Assembly: GCA_028687545.1 (NCBI GenBank)
Contig: JAQTZZ010000063.1
Coordinates: 1 to 21,473 of the forward strand
Direction: 5' to 3'
DNA from: Candidatus Wallbacteria bacterium
GTDB taxonomy: Bacteria; Muiribacteriota; JAQTZZ01
Length of the DNA: 21,473 nt
The stretch's first letter is position 1, and every line of letters begins with the position of its first letter. The notes under the pieces were generated by a model. It was not told the origin of the DNA and ran no database searches. It saw nothing but the letters and a program-made list of their open reading frames with translations. Shown here in pieces: positions 6,843-14,922 of this stretch. A program made the position numbers and the translations under genes.

Positions 6843-7931
6843 TTAATTGGCGTTCAATTTGCAGAGTTTGTCTTTGCCGATGCAGGCCTTTTCGCCATAA
6901 GGACCCTGTCTCAGTCCGTAAAGCTCCTGCTGGGTATTTCTGATCTCTGGTTCGAGATCTTTCCCCGTGATTTTCATGGCAGCTGCAAGTCCCGCGATTT
7001 TACCTTCCAGCATGGCTGTGGACGCCTCTTCTATGCCTGAAACGTCTCCTGCAACCAGAATCTGCTGGTTGGATGTTTCCATCAGTTCATTGTGCCAGGC
7101 TACGTGCCCGCACAATTCCTTGATGAAATACATGCGGCAGCCGGCCTGGGAGAGGAGTTCGGTTCCAGGAGTGAGCCCCACCGCAAGACAGAGTGTGTCT
7201 GCCTTGATTTTTTTTGTCTCCCCGCAGATTTTCCAGTTCTTATCAATCGGTGCGATCTCGACTGTGTGGAGGGATGGATTGCCCAGCGCTCTTACCACTG
7301 TATGCGAGGTCAGAATCGGGATCCCCATCCTCCTGATTTTGGCGGCATGGACGTGGTATCCGCCGATTTTCGGCAGGCCTTCGACTACTGCCGCCACTTC
7401 CGCTCCGGCCTGAATCAACTGGTAGGAAACGATCAGGCCGATGTTTCCGGCTCCCAGCATCAGGATTTTTTTACCCGGAAGAACGCCGTAAACGTTCATC
7501 AGGGTCTGGGCAGCGCCTGCACCGAAAACACCAGGAAGGTCATTGCCTGGAAAAGCTGCCATGTTCTCCCTGGCTCCAGCTGCCACTACAGTTTTTTGGG
7601 GATGGAATTCCAGCAGGGATTTATGAGAAGTTTCGCAGATTACAGTCGAAGGAGGATAGAATCCCAGGGCCGAAGTTGAGAGATGAATTTCAACATTTTT
7701 GCAATTCCTTACTCTGTTCATTAACAGATCTGCGATTTCGATCCCACGGCGTCCGGCAAACTGATTTTTAGATCCGAAGAAAGAATGGGTCTGTTTGATC
7801 AGTTGGCCGCCGAGCAGGAAATTCTCCTCCACCAGACAGATGGATAGATCAGGTACGGCTATTGCAGCATGATAGGCAGCTTCAAGACCGGCCGGACCAC
7901 CGCCGATGACCAGTATGTCGCATTTTTTCAT
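6843..7931 (-). CDS. FAD/NAD(P)-fold flavoprotein, dehydrogenase alpha-type subunit (HcnB-like)
   Basis: This 362-residue protein has the two-dinucleotide-domain architecture of the HcnB / opine oxidase A / proline dehydrogenase alpha group. 'ILVIGGGPAGLEAAYHA' (GGGPAG at 10-15) binds FAD, and 'KKILMLGAGNIGLIVSYQL' near residue 160 is the second Rossmann motif. 'ILVAGDVSGIEEASTAMLEG' is the closing FAD motif. Pseudomonas HcnB is about 100 residues longer because it carries a BFD domain at its C-terminus; here that domain is the separate gene at 6061-6336. The ATG at 7931 overlaps the preceding gene by ATGA and has a GGAGAG site. It would accept electrons from the DAO-type subunit within a multimeric complex. 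Confidence 0.86.
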   Translation of the reverse strand: MKKCDILVIGGGPAGLEAAYHAAIAVPDLSICLVEENFLLGGQLIKQTHSFFGSKNQFAGRRGIEIADLLMNRVRNCKNVEIHLSTSALGFYPPSTVICETSHKSLLEFHPQKTVVAAGARENMAAFPGNDLPGVFGAGAAQTLMNVYGVLPGKKILMLGAGNIGLIVSYQLIQAGAEVAAVVEGLPKIGGYHVHAAKIRRMGIPILTSHTVVRALGNPSLHTVEIAPIDKNWKICGETKKIKADTLCLAVGLTPGTELLSQAGCRMYFIKELCGHVAWHNELMETSNQQILVAGDVSGIEEASTAMLEGKIAGLAAAMKITGKDLEPEIRNTQQELYGLRQGPYGEKACIGKDKLCKLNAN

Positions 7932-8233
7932 TTGAGCTCTCCTACGCCGGATTGCATTTCAATCTGCATCCCTTCTGCAAGAGGCAGGATGCAGACTCTG
8001 ACATTGTCCTGCCCGTTAACCCGCATCAGGCATGAAGCGCATTTTCCGATGGCGCAGAATAATCCCCTCTTTCTTCCCAGGCGAAGGCTGTGGGACAGGA
8101 CTTTGATCCCGTTTGCATGCAGGGCCGATGTGACGGCCTCGCCTTCAATCCCTTCCAGGGGCTCATTATTGAAGAAAAAAGTCACCCTCTTCCCGAGCTT
8201 GAAATCAAGAATGGGATGATTGTCGATTCTCAT
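7928..8233 (-). CDS. [2Fe-2S] ferredoxin-fold subunit (HcnA-like, Fer2_4)
   Basis: This is a small protein of 101 residues with the plant-type ferredoxin-fold motif C-x4-C-x2-C-x12-C at Cys60, 65, 68 and 81 ('GLFCAIGKCASCLMRVNG'). It matches HcnA, sarcosine oxidase alpha N-terminus and related Fer2_4 domains. An in-frame TTG at 8248 would add five residues. I prefer the ATG at 8233, which has GGGGGA seven bases upstream. It is the first gene of the eleven-gene operon and lies about 30 bases after a predicted promoter. In the family this subunit works together with the HcnB-like flavoprotein that follows with an ATGA overlap. Confidence 0.87.
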   Translation of the reverse strand: MRIDNHPILDFKLGKRVTFFFNNEPLEGIEGEAVTSALHANGIKVLSHSLRLGRKRGLFCAIGKCASCLMRVNGQDNVRVCILPLAEGMQIEMQSGVGELK

Positions 8234-8262
8234 TCCAAATTCCCCCAAAGAAAAATTATCTC

Positions 8263-8291
8263 AATTTAAACCAAGTTTGTCTCCCTGTCAA
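8263..8291 (-). promoter_or_regulatory. Sigma-70-like promoter of the dehydrogenase-kor operon
   Basis: On the minus strand a perfect TTGACA (8286-8291) is followed after 17 bases by TAAATT (8263-8268), a 4/6 match to TATAAT. It lies about 30 bases upstream of the operon's first start codon at 8233, and no other good promoter is visible within the tightly packed gene string. Confidence 0.6.
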
Positions 8292-8308
8292 ATGGTCAGA
8301 TTTTCCGG

Positions 8309-8337
8309 TTGAATCAGCTGGTTTAGTTAAGTATAAT
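8309..8337 (+). promoter_or_regulatory. Sigma-70-like promoter of the glycerate kinase gene
   Basis: TTGAAT (8309-8314), 17 bases, then a perfect TATAAT (8332-8337). The start codon at 8362 follows 24 bases later, so the leader is very short. The -35 box lies 17 bases from the -35 box of the opposite promoter, so a regulator bound between them could affect both directions. Confidence 0.7.
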
Positions 8338-8361
8338 TGCCGGAAAGACCGGAAGATTTCA

Positions 8362-9639
8362 ATGGATTTTATCGGACTCAAACAATTGATCGGGAATCTG
8401 ATCCGCAATTTGCAAGGCAAGCTGAAGCCTCAGATTTTCATGTCCGAAATTCTGAAAAGAAAAGGCAATACCCTGCTTCTGCCAGGCCTGAACCTCATAC
8501 TTCAGGATTATCACAGAATTGGTGTGACAGGTGCAGGAAAAGCCGCTGCCTGCATGTCTGAAATGCTGATCGAACTGGTCCCGGAGATCGAATCAGGGAT
8601 CGTCAATACCAGCAGGGAATTGACGATCGGGAAAAAAATCCGCTGCTGTAAATGTAGCCATCCATATCCTGATGAAGCCACATTGAAGCATACTCAGGAA
8701 CAGCTTGAGACATATTCCTCGCATGACCTGATTTTCTTCCTGCTGAGCGGTGGAGCTTCTTCCATGCTGGAAATGCCGCTGGCAGGAATCTCACTGGCAG
8801 ATTTAGCGGAAACCGGCAGACTGATGCTGCAGTCAGGTCTCGGGATAGAGGAAATCAACACTGTCCGTAAGCATCTGTCCAGGGTCAAAGGCGGACGATT
8901 CTGCGGCTTTTTCCAGAAAAGCACTCTGATCGGACTATACCTCTCAGACGTTGTTTCAGGACAAGCCGACCTGATCGGATCAGGTCCTACATTTCCGGAC
9001 CCCACTACTTATGAAAAAACGATGGAGATTCTCAAACATCACAGGCTCTGGGCAATAACCCCGGCTTCCGTCCGGAAGATAATCAGCGAAGGAATAGCGG
9101 GAAAGATTCAGGACACTCCCAAAACCATATCCGGAAATATCCGGAATTTTGTAGTGGCAGACAATCTGAGCGCTGTCAGGGCTCTCCAGGAAGAATTCGG
9201 AAAGGCAGGGCTGCAGTCAACCGAAAGTACTAACCTCCAGTTGGATGCCGAATGTGCAGCAGAATTCCTGGTGGAGAAATGCTGGAGTCTTCAGAAAGGT
9301 TCCATACACCTGGCCGGCGGGGAAATCAGGACCATGGTTAGAGGGGCAGGATTCGGCGGCAGAATTCAGGAACTGGCTCTGAGGATACTGCCCAAGCTGC
9401 CTGAGGACGGTTTTTTTGCCGGGATCGCAACCGACGGAGTGGACGGGAATACCCCGGAACCTGTGGCTGCAGCGCTGGTGACCTCTGAACTTCTGAAGAA
9501 TACCAGTATTCATGAAATCGAAGAATGTCTTTCCAGGTCCGACAGTTACAATCTGCTGAACAGGCTGGGCGCTTTATACTGTTTCGGTCCGAGTGGGACG
9601 AATCTTGCAGATATATATATAGTAGGGAAGTGGCATTAG
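8362..9639 (+). CDS. Glycerate 2-kinase, GckA/TtuD (MOFRL) family
   Basis: This 425-residue protein matches type-2 glycerate kinases, which phosphorylate D-glycerate to 2-phosphoglycerate with ATP; some homologues are annotated as hydroxypyruvate reductase. The N-terminal domain shows 'GVTGAGKAAACMSEML' (nucleotide-fold Gly motif near residue 56) and 'FFLLSGGASSMLEMP'. The MOFRL C-terminal domain contains 'IATDGVDGNTPEPVAAAL' (from residue 355), corresponding to the family's TDGxDGPT motif. Length is normal. The ATG at 8362 has GGAAG upstream and its own promoter. It is divergent from the dehydrogenase operon. Glycerate kinase joins serine, hydroxypyruvate or tartrate breakdown to glycolysis, so a shared substrate network is possible but not shown. 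It ends 21 bases before the convergent ankyrin gene, with no clear terminator between them. Confidence 0.9.
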   Translation: MDFIGLKQLIGNLIRNLQGKLKPQIFMSEILKRKGNTLLLPGLNLILQDYHRIGVTGAGKAAACMSEMLIELVPEIESGIVNTSRELTIGKKIRCCKCSHPYPDEATLKHTQEQLETYSSHDLIFFLLSGGASSMLEMPLAGISLADLAETGRLMLQSGLGIEEINTVRKHLSRVKGGRFCGFFQKSTLIGLYLSDVVSGQADLIGSGPTFPDPTTYEKTMEILKHHRLWAITPASVRKIISEGIAGKIQDTPKTISGNIRNFVVADNLSAVRALQEEFGKAGLQSTESTNLQLDAECAAEFLVEKCWSLQKGSIHLAGGEIRTMVRGAGFGGRIQELALRILPKLPEDGFFAGIATDGVDGNTPEPVAAALVTSELLKNTSIHEIEECLSRSDSYNLLNRLGALYCFGPSGTNLADIYIVGKWH

Positions 9640-9660
9640 GACTTTTACCTGAGCCATGAA

Positions 9661-12354
9661 TCATTCCAGCAGTTTAACGATTTCCATGATTTTGCCCTCT
9701 TCAGCGATACCGCTTTCCAGGCATTTTTTACGCAGAATATCCAGGGCTGTTTCTCCGTCATCGTTTTTCTTCCCGGGGCGGCAGCCTCTTTCACGAAGAA
9801 TTTTCAACATTTCCAGAAAATTGTCATATGCTGATTTAAATGAAGGATGCTCATTGTCGATCCATAAAAGGTCAAACCTTGAAAAATAGCTGACTGCTGT
9901 GTGCAGGGGGGTATTCCCGTTTTTATCTGTTGAATTCGGATCAGCACCGGCAGCGATTAATTTCAGCACCTTCTGCAGGCCGTTGTATTGGTATGAACCC
10001 GCAGCATACTGCAATGCAGTCATGCCGTCTCTGGTTTGGGCATCAGGCGGAAATCCAGCTTTGCAGAGTATCTCAACGTATTCGGGAAGACAACATATCA
10101 GCGGAGAACGGGGCATTCTGCTGTCTGAAGAAAGAGCTTCCCGGCCGGCAGTGGTTTTGTAGGCTTCAATCAGACCTGATCCGCCTTTTTCCAGAAGATA
10201 GCGGATCAGGTCATCGTTTCGGCTTTCCTGGACTGCTTTGTCGAGCACTGAAACAATTGTTTTTTGCAGGTCGAATCCCTTTTTTTCAAGCATCCTGGCT
10301 GCTTCAAGTCTGGGGCAGAGTATCAGGAGATTCCGGCCTTCTTTATCGATTATATTAGGATCACCGCCTTTGTCGAGAAATTCCCGGATCAGGTCGAGGT
10401 AGACCTCATCAGTATGGTCTCTCCACCAGTTGCTTCCCAGCAGAACGAGCAGAGGCAGCTGTTTGTCATATTGCCTGGTGTAATCTTTTTCGGAACTGAA
10501 ATCAAAGGGCGTTAGAATATCGCCGCCGTTTTCCAGGGCTTTCAGGAAGGCCCTTGGATCCGATATAAGGTTAAAGTTATGTTTCAAAGAGACAGGGTTT
10601 TCCATAGCGCCCCTGGATTTTAAGTAATCCTGGACTCCCTTGTTCTGATGCATTTCCAGGACCCCATGCCCATTCTTGTCGAGCGCACCAGGATCAGCGC
10701 CTTTTTCAATCAGATACCTGAGACTGTCAAAATCCAGATGGTTGTTGAAAATCGGCGTGCGGCCCAGATCGTCCCTGGCATTTACGTCGGCTCCGGCTTC
10801 AACCAGAGCTTTCAGGACGTCCAGATTGAATGCCGTGTGCAGCGGGGTCTCATTGTATCCCCCGCCACGGACATCCGGGTCAAGACCCTGTCCGATCATC
10901 AGGCGGGTGAAGTCCCCGTTCCAGGCGCAATGCAGAAGCGTATATCCCGGTTTATCAGTTTTTTTCCCGCCTTCGGCATGGCAGGGCTTCCTGAGTTTGG
11001 GGTCAGCCCCGTGTTCCAGAAGAATACGCGCCTTTTCAACCGAATGTGTGGAATAATAAAGGGGTGAATCACCATTTTTGTTCAGAAGATTCGGAGACAT
11101 CCCCAGATCCAGCAGCAGTCCAAGCACAGCCGGGGTGATCCGCATGCTGTGGATTGGATAATTCCCGCGACTTGTGTCCTGAAAGTCATACTTGCATCCC
11201 AGCTTGATCAGCAGTTCCGCAATTTCCCTGGTTCTTACAAAAGGCAGGGTTTCAGAATCCCACCATTCGACAGGCGGTATGGATTTGAATTTCGCGCCGT
11301 TGCGGATCAGCACTTCAGCCACTGCCAGACTGTTAATCCCAGCCAGCGGGTTGCCGTGGTTAGGCGAATGCCCGTTATCGATCAGGTATTGTGCCACCTC
11401 CGGACTTTTCACATAATAAAGCGGACTGGCGGCTGTAGTTTTTTTATTCCAGGTCTCAAGCTTCACTTCCCGGGCCAGATCGACGCTGTGCACTGCCGGC
11501 ACCATGAGACGGTCAAGCTTCACTGATCCTTTTTTCAGCATGGCCTTGAGAAGTTCCTCGTCTTCTGAATCAGAGAGAAGTTTATACAGGGCAGGATCGC
11601 TTTCAGCACTGAAATCCCGCTGCGGAAATTCAAGTCTTCCCAGCAGATATTTCAGGACATCCGGTCTTTTCGCTTTTAACCCTGAATCAAAACCGGACCG
11701 GATTACCTCTGCAGTTTGTTCTGAAACCAGATCGAGCAGATTGCCGAGGATCGAAATTTCGCTGGTTTTCGCAGCCTCGCGGACCAGTTCGGACATGAAA
11801 GGCCTGCAGGAAATGACAAACTGCGGATGTTTCAGAAGATCCTGAACCAGTATGGCATCTTTATCACGGATAGCTGCCAACAGCTGCTGGAATCCGGAAT
11901 CAGTCACTGAAAAGAGGGAAAATGAAATCTCTCCCAATGCAGATTCAACCATCCGGCGGTCTTCCGCGACTTCCACGCTGCAAAGCAGGCTGCCGGCAAC
12001 AGCGAGTTCCCTCGAAATTTCAGCTGTGTCTTTTTTGAGGAGCTGGCATAACTCAGTTTCGTCTGTATCCGAAATCAATTTCACACAACTTTCCAGCAGC
12101 GGAAAATACCTCAGATAAGCTCTTGTCTTGAGAATGGAAAGCGCATGAAGCATTTCATCTGCTTTGTCATTCCGTGATGCAGGGTATTGAAAAGGATTTA
12201 TCGAGTTTTTAGCGGCTTGCCTGACTTTTTCCTCTTCCTCAGGAAAAAAAGCCGGCAAAGAAATTTCTGCTGTGTGTTTTACTGCTGGAACTGGTGCAGC
12301 GCAATCAGCCTGCCAGCAGATCAGAAACGAAAGAAATAGGAAGCGAGCTGTCAT
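9661..12354 (-). CDS. Large exported ankyrin-repeat protein
   Basis: This 897-residue protein starts with a hydrophobic leader (residues 1-20, 'FLFLSFLICWQADCAA'), suggesting export; the site is not a convincing lipobox. Residues about 40-300 are helical without recognisable repeats. From about 300 onward are many ankyrin-type units, for example 'NETPLHTAFNLDVLKALVEA' followed by 'GADVNARDDLGRTPI', 'EKARILLEHGADPKL', 'SLRYLIEKGADPGALDKNGH', and near the C-terminus 'LIAAGADPNSTDKNGNTPLHTA'. Several units are degenerate, and a repeat-poor stretch separates two blocks. Ankyrin arrays bind proteins; the partner is unknown. The ATG at 12354 has GGAAGG seven bases upstream. It is a single gene, convergent with the glycerate kinase and divergent from tyrS. 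I do not recognise a specific family or function. Confidence 0.88.
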   Translation of the reverse strand: MTARFLFLSFLICWQADCAAPVPAVKHTAEISLPAFFPEEEEKVRQAAKNSINPFQYPASRNDKADEMLHALSILKTRAYLRYFPLLESCVKLISDTDETELCQLLKKDTAEISRELAVAGSLLCSVEVAEDRRMVESALGEISFSLFSVTDSGFQQLLAAIRDKDAILVQDLLKHPQFVISCRPFMSELVREAAKTSEISILGNLLDLVSEQTAEVIRSGFDSGLKAKRPDVLKYLLGRLEFPQRDFSAESDPALYKLLSDSEDEELLKAMLKKGSVKLDRLMVPAVHSVDLAREVKLETWNKKTTAASPLYYVKSPEVAQYLIDNGHSPNHGNPLAGINSLAVAEVLIRNGAKFKSIPPVEWWDSETLPFVRTREIAELLIKLGCKYDFQDTSRGNYPIHSMRITPAVLGLLLDLGMSPNLLNKNGDSPLYYSTHSVEKARILLEHGADPKLRKPCHAEGGKKTDKPGYTLLHCAWNGDFTRLMIGQGLDPDVRGGGYNETPLHTAFNLDVLKALVEAGADVNARDDLGRTPIFNNHLDFDSLRYLIEKGADPGALDKNGHGVLEMHQNKGVQDYLKSRGAMENPVSLKHNFNLISDPRAFLKALENGGDILTPFDFSSEKDYTRQYDKQLPLLVLLGSNWWRDHTDEVYLDLIREFLDKGGDPNIIDKEGRNLLILCPRLEAARMLEKKGFDLQKTIVSVLDKAVQESRNDDLIRYLLEKGGSGLIEAYKTTAGREALSSDSRMPRSPLICCLPEYVEILCKAGFPPDAQTRDGMTALQYAAGSYQYNGLQKVLKLIAAGADPNSTDKNGNTPLHTAVSYFSRFDLLWIDNEHPSFKSAYDNFLEMLKILRERGCRPGKKNDDGETALDILRKKCLESGIAEEGKIMEIVKLLE

Positions 12355-12387
12355 GATTGACCTTCCATGTTCTTATTTTAGAATTAA

Positions 12388-12416
12388 AGAGTAAGGAAAA
12401 AAGAGAGCGCTGTCAA
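12388..12416 (-). promoter_or_regulatory. Weak candidate promoter for the ankyrin-repeat gene
   Basis: A perfect TTGACA on the minus strand (12411-12416) is followed after 17 bases by TACTCT (12388-12393), which matches the -10 consensus at only three positions. The location, about 35 bases upstream of the start at 12354, is reasonable. I could not find an equally good promoter for the divergent tyrS gene in the same 151-base spacer. Confidence 0.3.
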
Positions 12417-12505
12417 AGGCGGCTCTGCAACACTTCTTTATCTTTTCAGCCATTCCTGATAGATTATTACAGTTCAAATCTTTCCGTGTCTGAAATGGAG
12501 GGTCT

Positions 12506-13702
12506 ATGCCTAATGCAGCAGAACAGCTTGAGATCATCCGGCGCGGTACGCTCGACATTATTCCTGAAGAAGAGCTGTCCGCCAAATTGCAGAAAGGCAG
12601 GCCTCTGAATATCAAGTTTGGCGCTGATCCGTCCGCCCCTGACATCCATCTGGGACATGTTGTGGTGCTCAGGAAGCTCCGAGATTTTCAGCGGCTGGGT
12701 CACAAGATTGTCTTCCTGATCGGTGATTTCACCGGCATGATCGGCGACCCCACCGGCAAATCCGAGACCAGGAAACAGCTTTCTAAGGAAGAAGTATTGA
12801 GAAATGCCAAGACATACCAGGAGCAGATCGGGAAAATCCTGGACATCAATAAGATGGAGATCAGATTCAACAGCGAGTGGCTGTCGAAGATGAATTTCGA
12901 GGATGTGATCAGACTGGCGTCCAAGTATACGGTTGCAAGGATACTGGAGCGGGATGATTTCGCCAAGCGCTTTGCCGGTAATCTGCCGATCTCAATCCAT
13001 GAATTTTTCTACCCGCTGATGCAGGGGTATGATTCCGTGGCCCTGAAGACTGACATTGAGATCGGAGGCAAGGACCAAACCTTCAATCTGCTGGTCGGCA
13101 GGGAATTGCAGCGGGAATATGGGGTGGAGCCTCAGGTCATCCTGACTATGCCTCTCCTGGAAGGGCTGGACGGGGTGCAGAAGATGAGCAAATCCCTGGG
13201 AAATTACATTGGAATCAACGAGCCGCCAGACAAAATATTCGGCAAGATCATGTCCATTTCAGACGAACTGATGCTTAAATATTTCAAATTACTGACTGAA
13301 CTCCCGCTTCAGGAAATTGAACGGATGCCGGAAGATTTCAAATCCGGAGCCAGACATCCCCGCAGCGAAAAGAAAAGACTGGCCAGGCTGATTATCACTG
13401 ACCTCCATTCTGAGTCAGTTGCGCAGGCTGCAGATGAGGAATTCGAGAATGTCTTCAAGAAAAACGAGCTGCCTGAAGATATACCGGATTTCAATTCACC
13501 CCGCAGTCAGAAGCTTTGCGTGATCCTGAAGGATTCCGGCCTGGTACCGTCAAACAGCGAGGGCAAGAGGCAGATTGTTCAGGGCGGAGTGAGGATCAAC
13601 GGGCAGAAAGTGGCTGATCCTGAAATCGAAGTCAGTTTCAACAATGGTGACATCATCCAGATCGGGAAGCGGAAATTCGTAAGAATCAAAGTCAAGGAGT
13701 AA
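12506..13702 (+). CDS. tyrS: Tyrosyl-tRNA synthetase
   Basis: This 398-residue class I aminoacyl-tRNA synthetase charges tRNA-Tyr. '[20 protein letters not shown]' holds the HIGH-type motif HLGH at residues 48-51, and 'KMSKS' is intact at 226-230. The tyrosine-recognition region '[21 protein letters not shown]' is present. The C-terminal ~60 residues form an S4 RNA-binding domain ('[20 protein letters not shown]'). The '[14 protein letters not shown]' form belongs to the bacterial subtype found in Thermus or Helicobacter, not the E. coli-like form. The ATG at 12506 has GGAGGG at the right spacing. The next gene starts three bases after its stop, with its Shine-Dalgarno inside the tyrS 3' end, so the two are co-transcribed. 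No T-box leader is visible in the short upstream region. Confidence 0.96.
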   Translation: MPNAAEQLEIIRRGTLDIIPEEELSAKLQKGRPLNIKFGADPSAPDIHLGHVVVLRKLRDFQRLGHKIVFLIGDFTGMIGDPTGKSETRKQLSKEEVLRNAKTYQEQIGKILDINKMEIRFNSEWLSKMNFEDVIRLASKYTVARILERDDFAKRFAGNLPISIHEFFYPLMQGYDSVALKTDIEIGGKDQTFNLLVGRELQREYGVEPQVILTMPLLEGLDGVQKMSKSLGNYIGINEPPDKIFGKIMSISDELMLKYFKLLTELPLQEIERMPEDFKSGARHPRSEKKRLARLIITDLHSESVAQAADEEFENVFKKNELPEDIPDFNSPRSQKLCVILKDSGLVPSNSEGKRQIVQGGVRINGQKVADPEIEVSFNNGDIIQIGKRKFVRIKVKE

Positions 13703-13705
13703 GCC

Positions 13706-14617
13706 ATGAGTCTGACGGTTGTAGGTTCTGTAGCTCTGGACACAATAGGCACCCCTTCAGGAAAAGTCGAAAAAGTGGAAGGCGGTTCTGCTACTTACGC
13801 GTCTCTTGCGGCATCTTATTTCACAAAGCCCTGTCTGGTAGGAGTCGTGGGGACTGACACCTATGACAGATTCAGAAAAATATTCCAGAAAAGAGAAATC
13901 GTGATTGATGCGCTGATCAAGAAGGAGGGGCTGACATTTCACTGGGAAGGCGAGTACCAGGATGATCTGAACGATGCCATCACTCATTCCACCTGCCTGA
14001 ATGTCTTCGCTGACTTTGACCCCAAACTCCCGGAAAATTACCTGAAAAATCCTGGAGTTTTCCTGGGAAACATATCTCCAAAGCTTCAGCTTTCAGTCTT
14101 GAAACAATGCCGGAAAAGCATGCTCAAAGCAGCGGACACCATGAACTACTGGATCTCCACAGTGATTGACCAGGTCTGGGAGGTAGTCCCTGAAGTGGAC
14201 ATCATGTTTATCAACAATAAAGAAGCCCTGACCCTGACAGGTGAAAAAAACCTGCACAGGGCAGCTGAGCGGATCATGGAGCGCGGCCTCCGCTATCTGG
14301 TGATCAAGAAGGGCGAATTCGGAGTCAATCTATACGGCGAAGGCAAACTTTTCTGCGCCCCTGCCTATCCTCTGACCGATGTTAAAGATCCTACCGGAGC
14401 AGGCGATTGTTTTGCAGGCGGATTTCTGGGATACCTATGCGAGAACCTGCCTATTACATTTCCGAAGCTCAAGAAGGCCTGCCTGTACGGCACTGTGATG
14501 TCCTCCCTGAACATAGAAGGTTTCAGCATTGAGAAGCTTCTGGACATCAAGCGGGAAACCATTGAAGAGAGATACCGGAAGCTCCTGGAAATCTGCGACA
14601 CTGGAGATATCCAATGA
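13706..14617 (+). CDS. PfkB-family carbohydrate/nucleoside kinase
   Basis: This 303-residue protein belongs to the ribokinase/PfkB fold. The N-terminus 'VVGSVALDTIGTPSGK' with 'EGGSATYASLAAS' resembles the substrate-binding di-Gly region. 'DPTGAGDCFAGGFLGYL' (from residue 228) is the PfkB signature 2, with catalytic Asp234 and the anion hole GAGD. 'FINNKEALTLTGE' is the usual segment before the ATP site. Phosphoryl transfer from ATP to a sugar or nucleoside hydroxyl is expected. The exact substrate is not evident, and the short lid region does not decide between adenosine-, ribo- and fructokinase. The ATG at 13706 has AAGGAG six bases upstream inside the tyrS end. A possible terminator follows at 14626-14697. 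Confidence 0.9.
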   Translation: MSLTVVGSVALDTIGTPSGKVEKVEGGSATYASLAASYFTKPCLVGVVGTDTYDRFRKIFQKREIVIDALIKKEGLTFHWEGEYQDDLNDAITHSTCLNVFADFDPKLPENYLKNPGVFLGNISPKLQLSVLKQCRKSMLKAADTMNYWISTVIDQVWEVVPEVDIMFINNKEALTLTGEKNLHRAAERIMERGLRYLVIKKGEFGVNLYGEGKLFCAPAYPLTDVKDPTGAGDCFAGGFLGYLCENLPITFPKLKKACLYGTVMSSLNIEGFSIEKLLDIKRETIEERYRKLLEICDTGDIQ

Positions 14618-14625
14618 AATAGTTT

Positions 14626-14697
14626 GTGGAGGAAAAAAATCAGTGGCAGAAGTGACTCCACCTTCGACTCCATCTACCCAGACTCCACCTTTTTTTT
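14626..14697 (+). terminator. Possible intrinsic terminator after the tyrS-kinase pair
   Basis: GTGGAG (14626-14631) can pair with either of two CTCCAC copies (14656-14661 or 14683-14688). The second copy is followed by an eight-T run (14690-14697). An alternative 10-bp perfect pairing, AGGAAAAAAA (14630-14639) with TTTTTTTCCT (14691-14700), overlaps it. The long loop makes it a weaker terminator than usual; position and T-run are the main support. Confidence 0.45.
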
Positions 14698-14719
14698 CCT
14701 GAAAATCATAGTTTTGGTA

Positions 14720-14747
14720 TTGACAAAGGTTGAATATAAAATAAAAT
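14720..14747 (+). promoter_or_regulatory. Sigma-70-like promoter upstream of the HEAT/giant-protein genes
   Basis: A perfect TTGACA (14720-14725), a 16-base spacer and TAAAAT (14742-14747, 5/6 match) form a strong plus-strand promoter candidate. If used, it would give a leader of about 310 bases before the gene at 15067, covering the direct repeats, the small ORF and the palindrome. Confidence 0.6.
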
Positions 14748-14772
14748 ATTAAGAGCAAGCCGTTAATCGTTG

Positions 14773-14800
14773 CAAACTAATCATATTGATCAAACTAATC
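14773..14800. repeat. Tandem 10-bp direct repeat CAAACTAATC, 18-bp period
   Basis: CAAACTAATC occurs exactly at 14773-14782 and again at 14791-14800. The pair begins about 20 bases downstream of the likely transcription start of the promoter at 14720-14747. It sits inside the loop of the AGCAAGC/GCTTGCT inverted repeat. It could be a paired binding site for a regulator; no known consensus was recognised. Confidence 0.5.
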
Positions 14801-14922
14801 TGCTGCTTGCTGTTTTCAGGTTCGAACTTTCAGTGCACGAAAGAAATTAGAGGCTGATGAATTAGCCCGTATTTATGCAGAAATGCCGGTAATATCGGCG
14901 TCGGTTTAAGGAGGAGGGCGTT

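Noticed and set aside
7092-7679. Plus-strand ORF of 195 codons opposite the HcnB-like gene
   Set aside because: Antisense shadow of a gene with intact FAD and NAD motifs.
7928-8233. Full hydrogen cyanide synthase (hcnABC) assignment for the cluster
   Set aside because: Homology to HcnA/B/C is clear at family level, but the split BFD gene, added 2[4Fe-4S] protein and kor context fit an amino-acid dehydrogenase at least as well, so the hcn symbols were not used.
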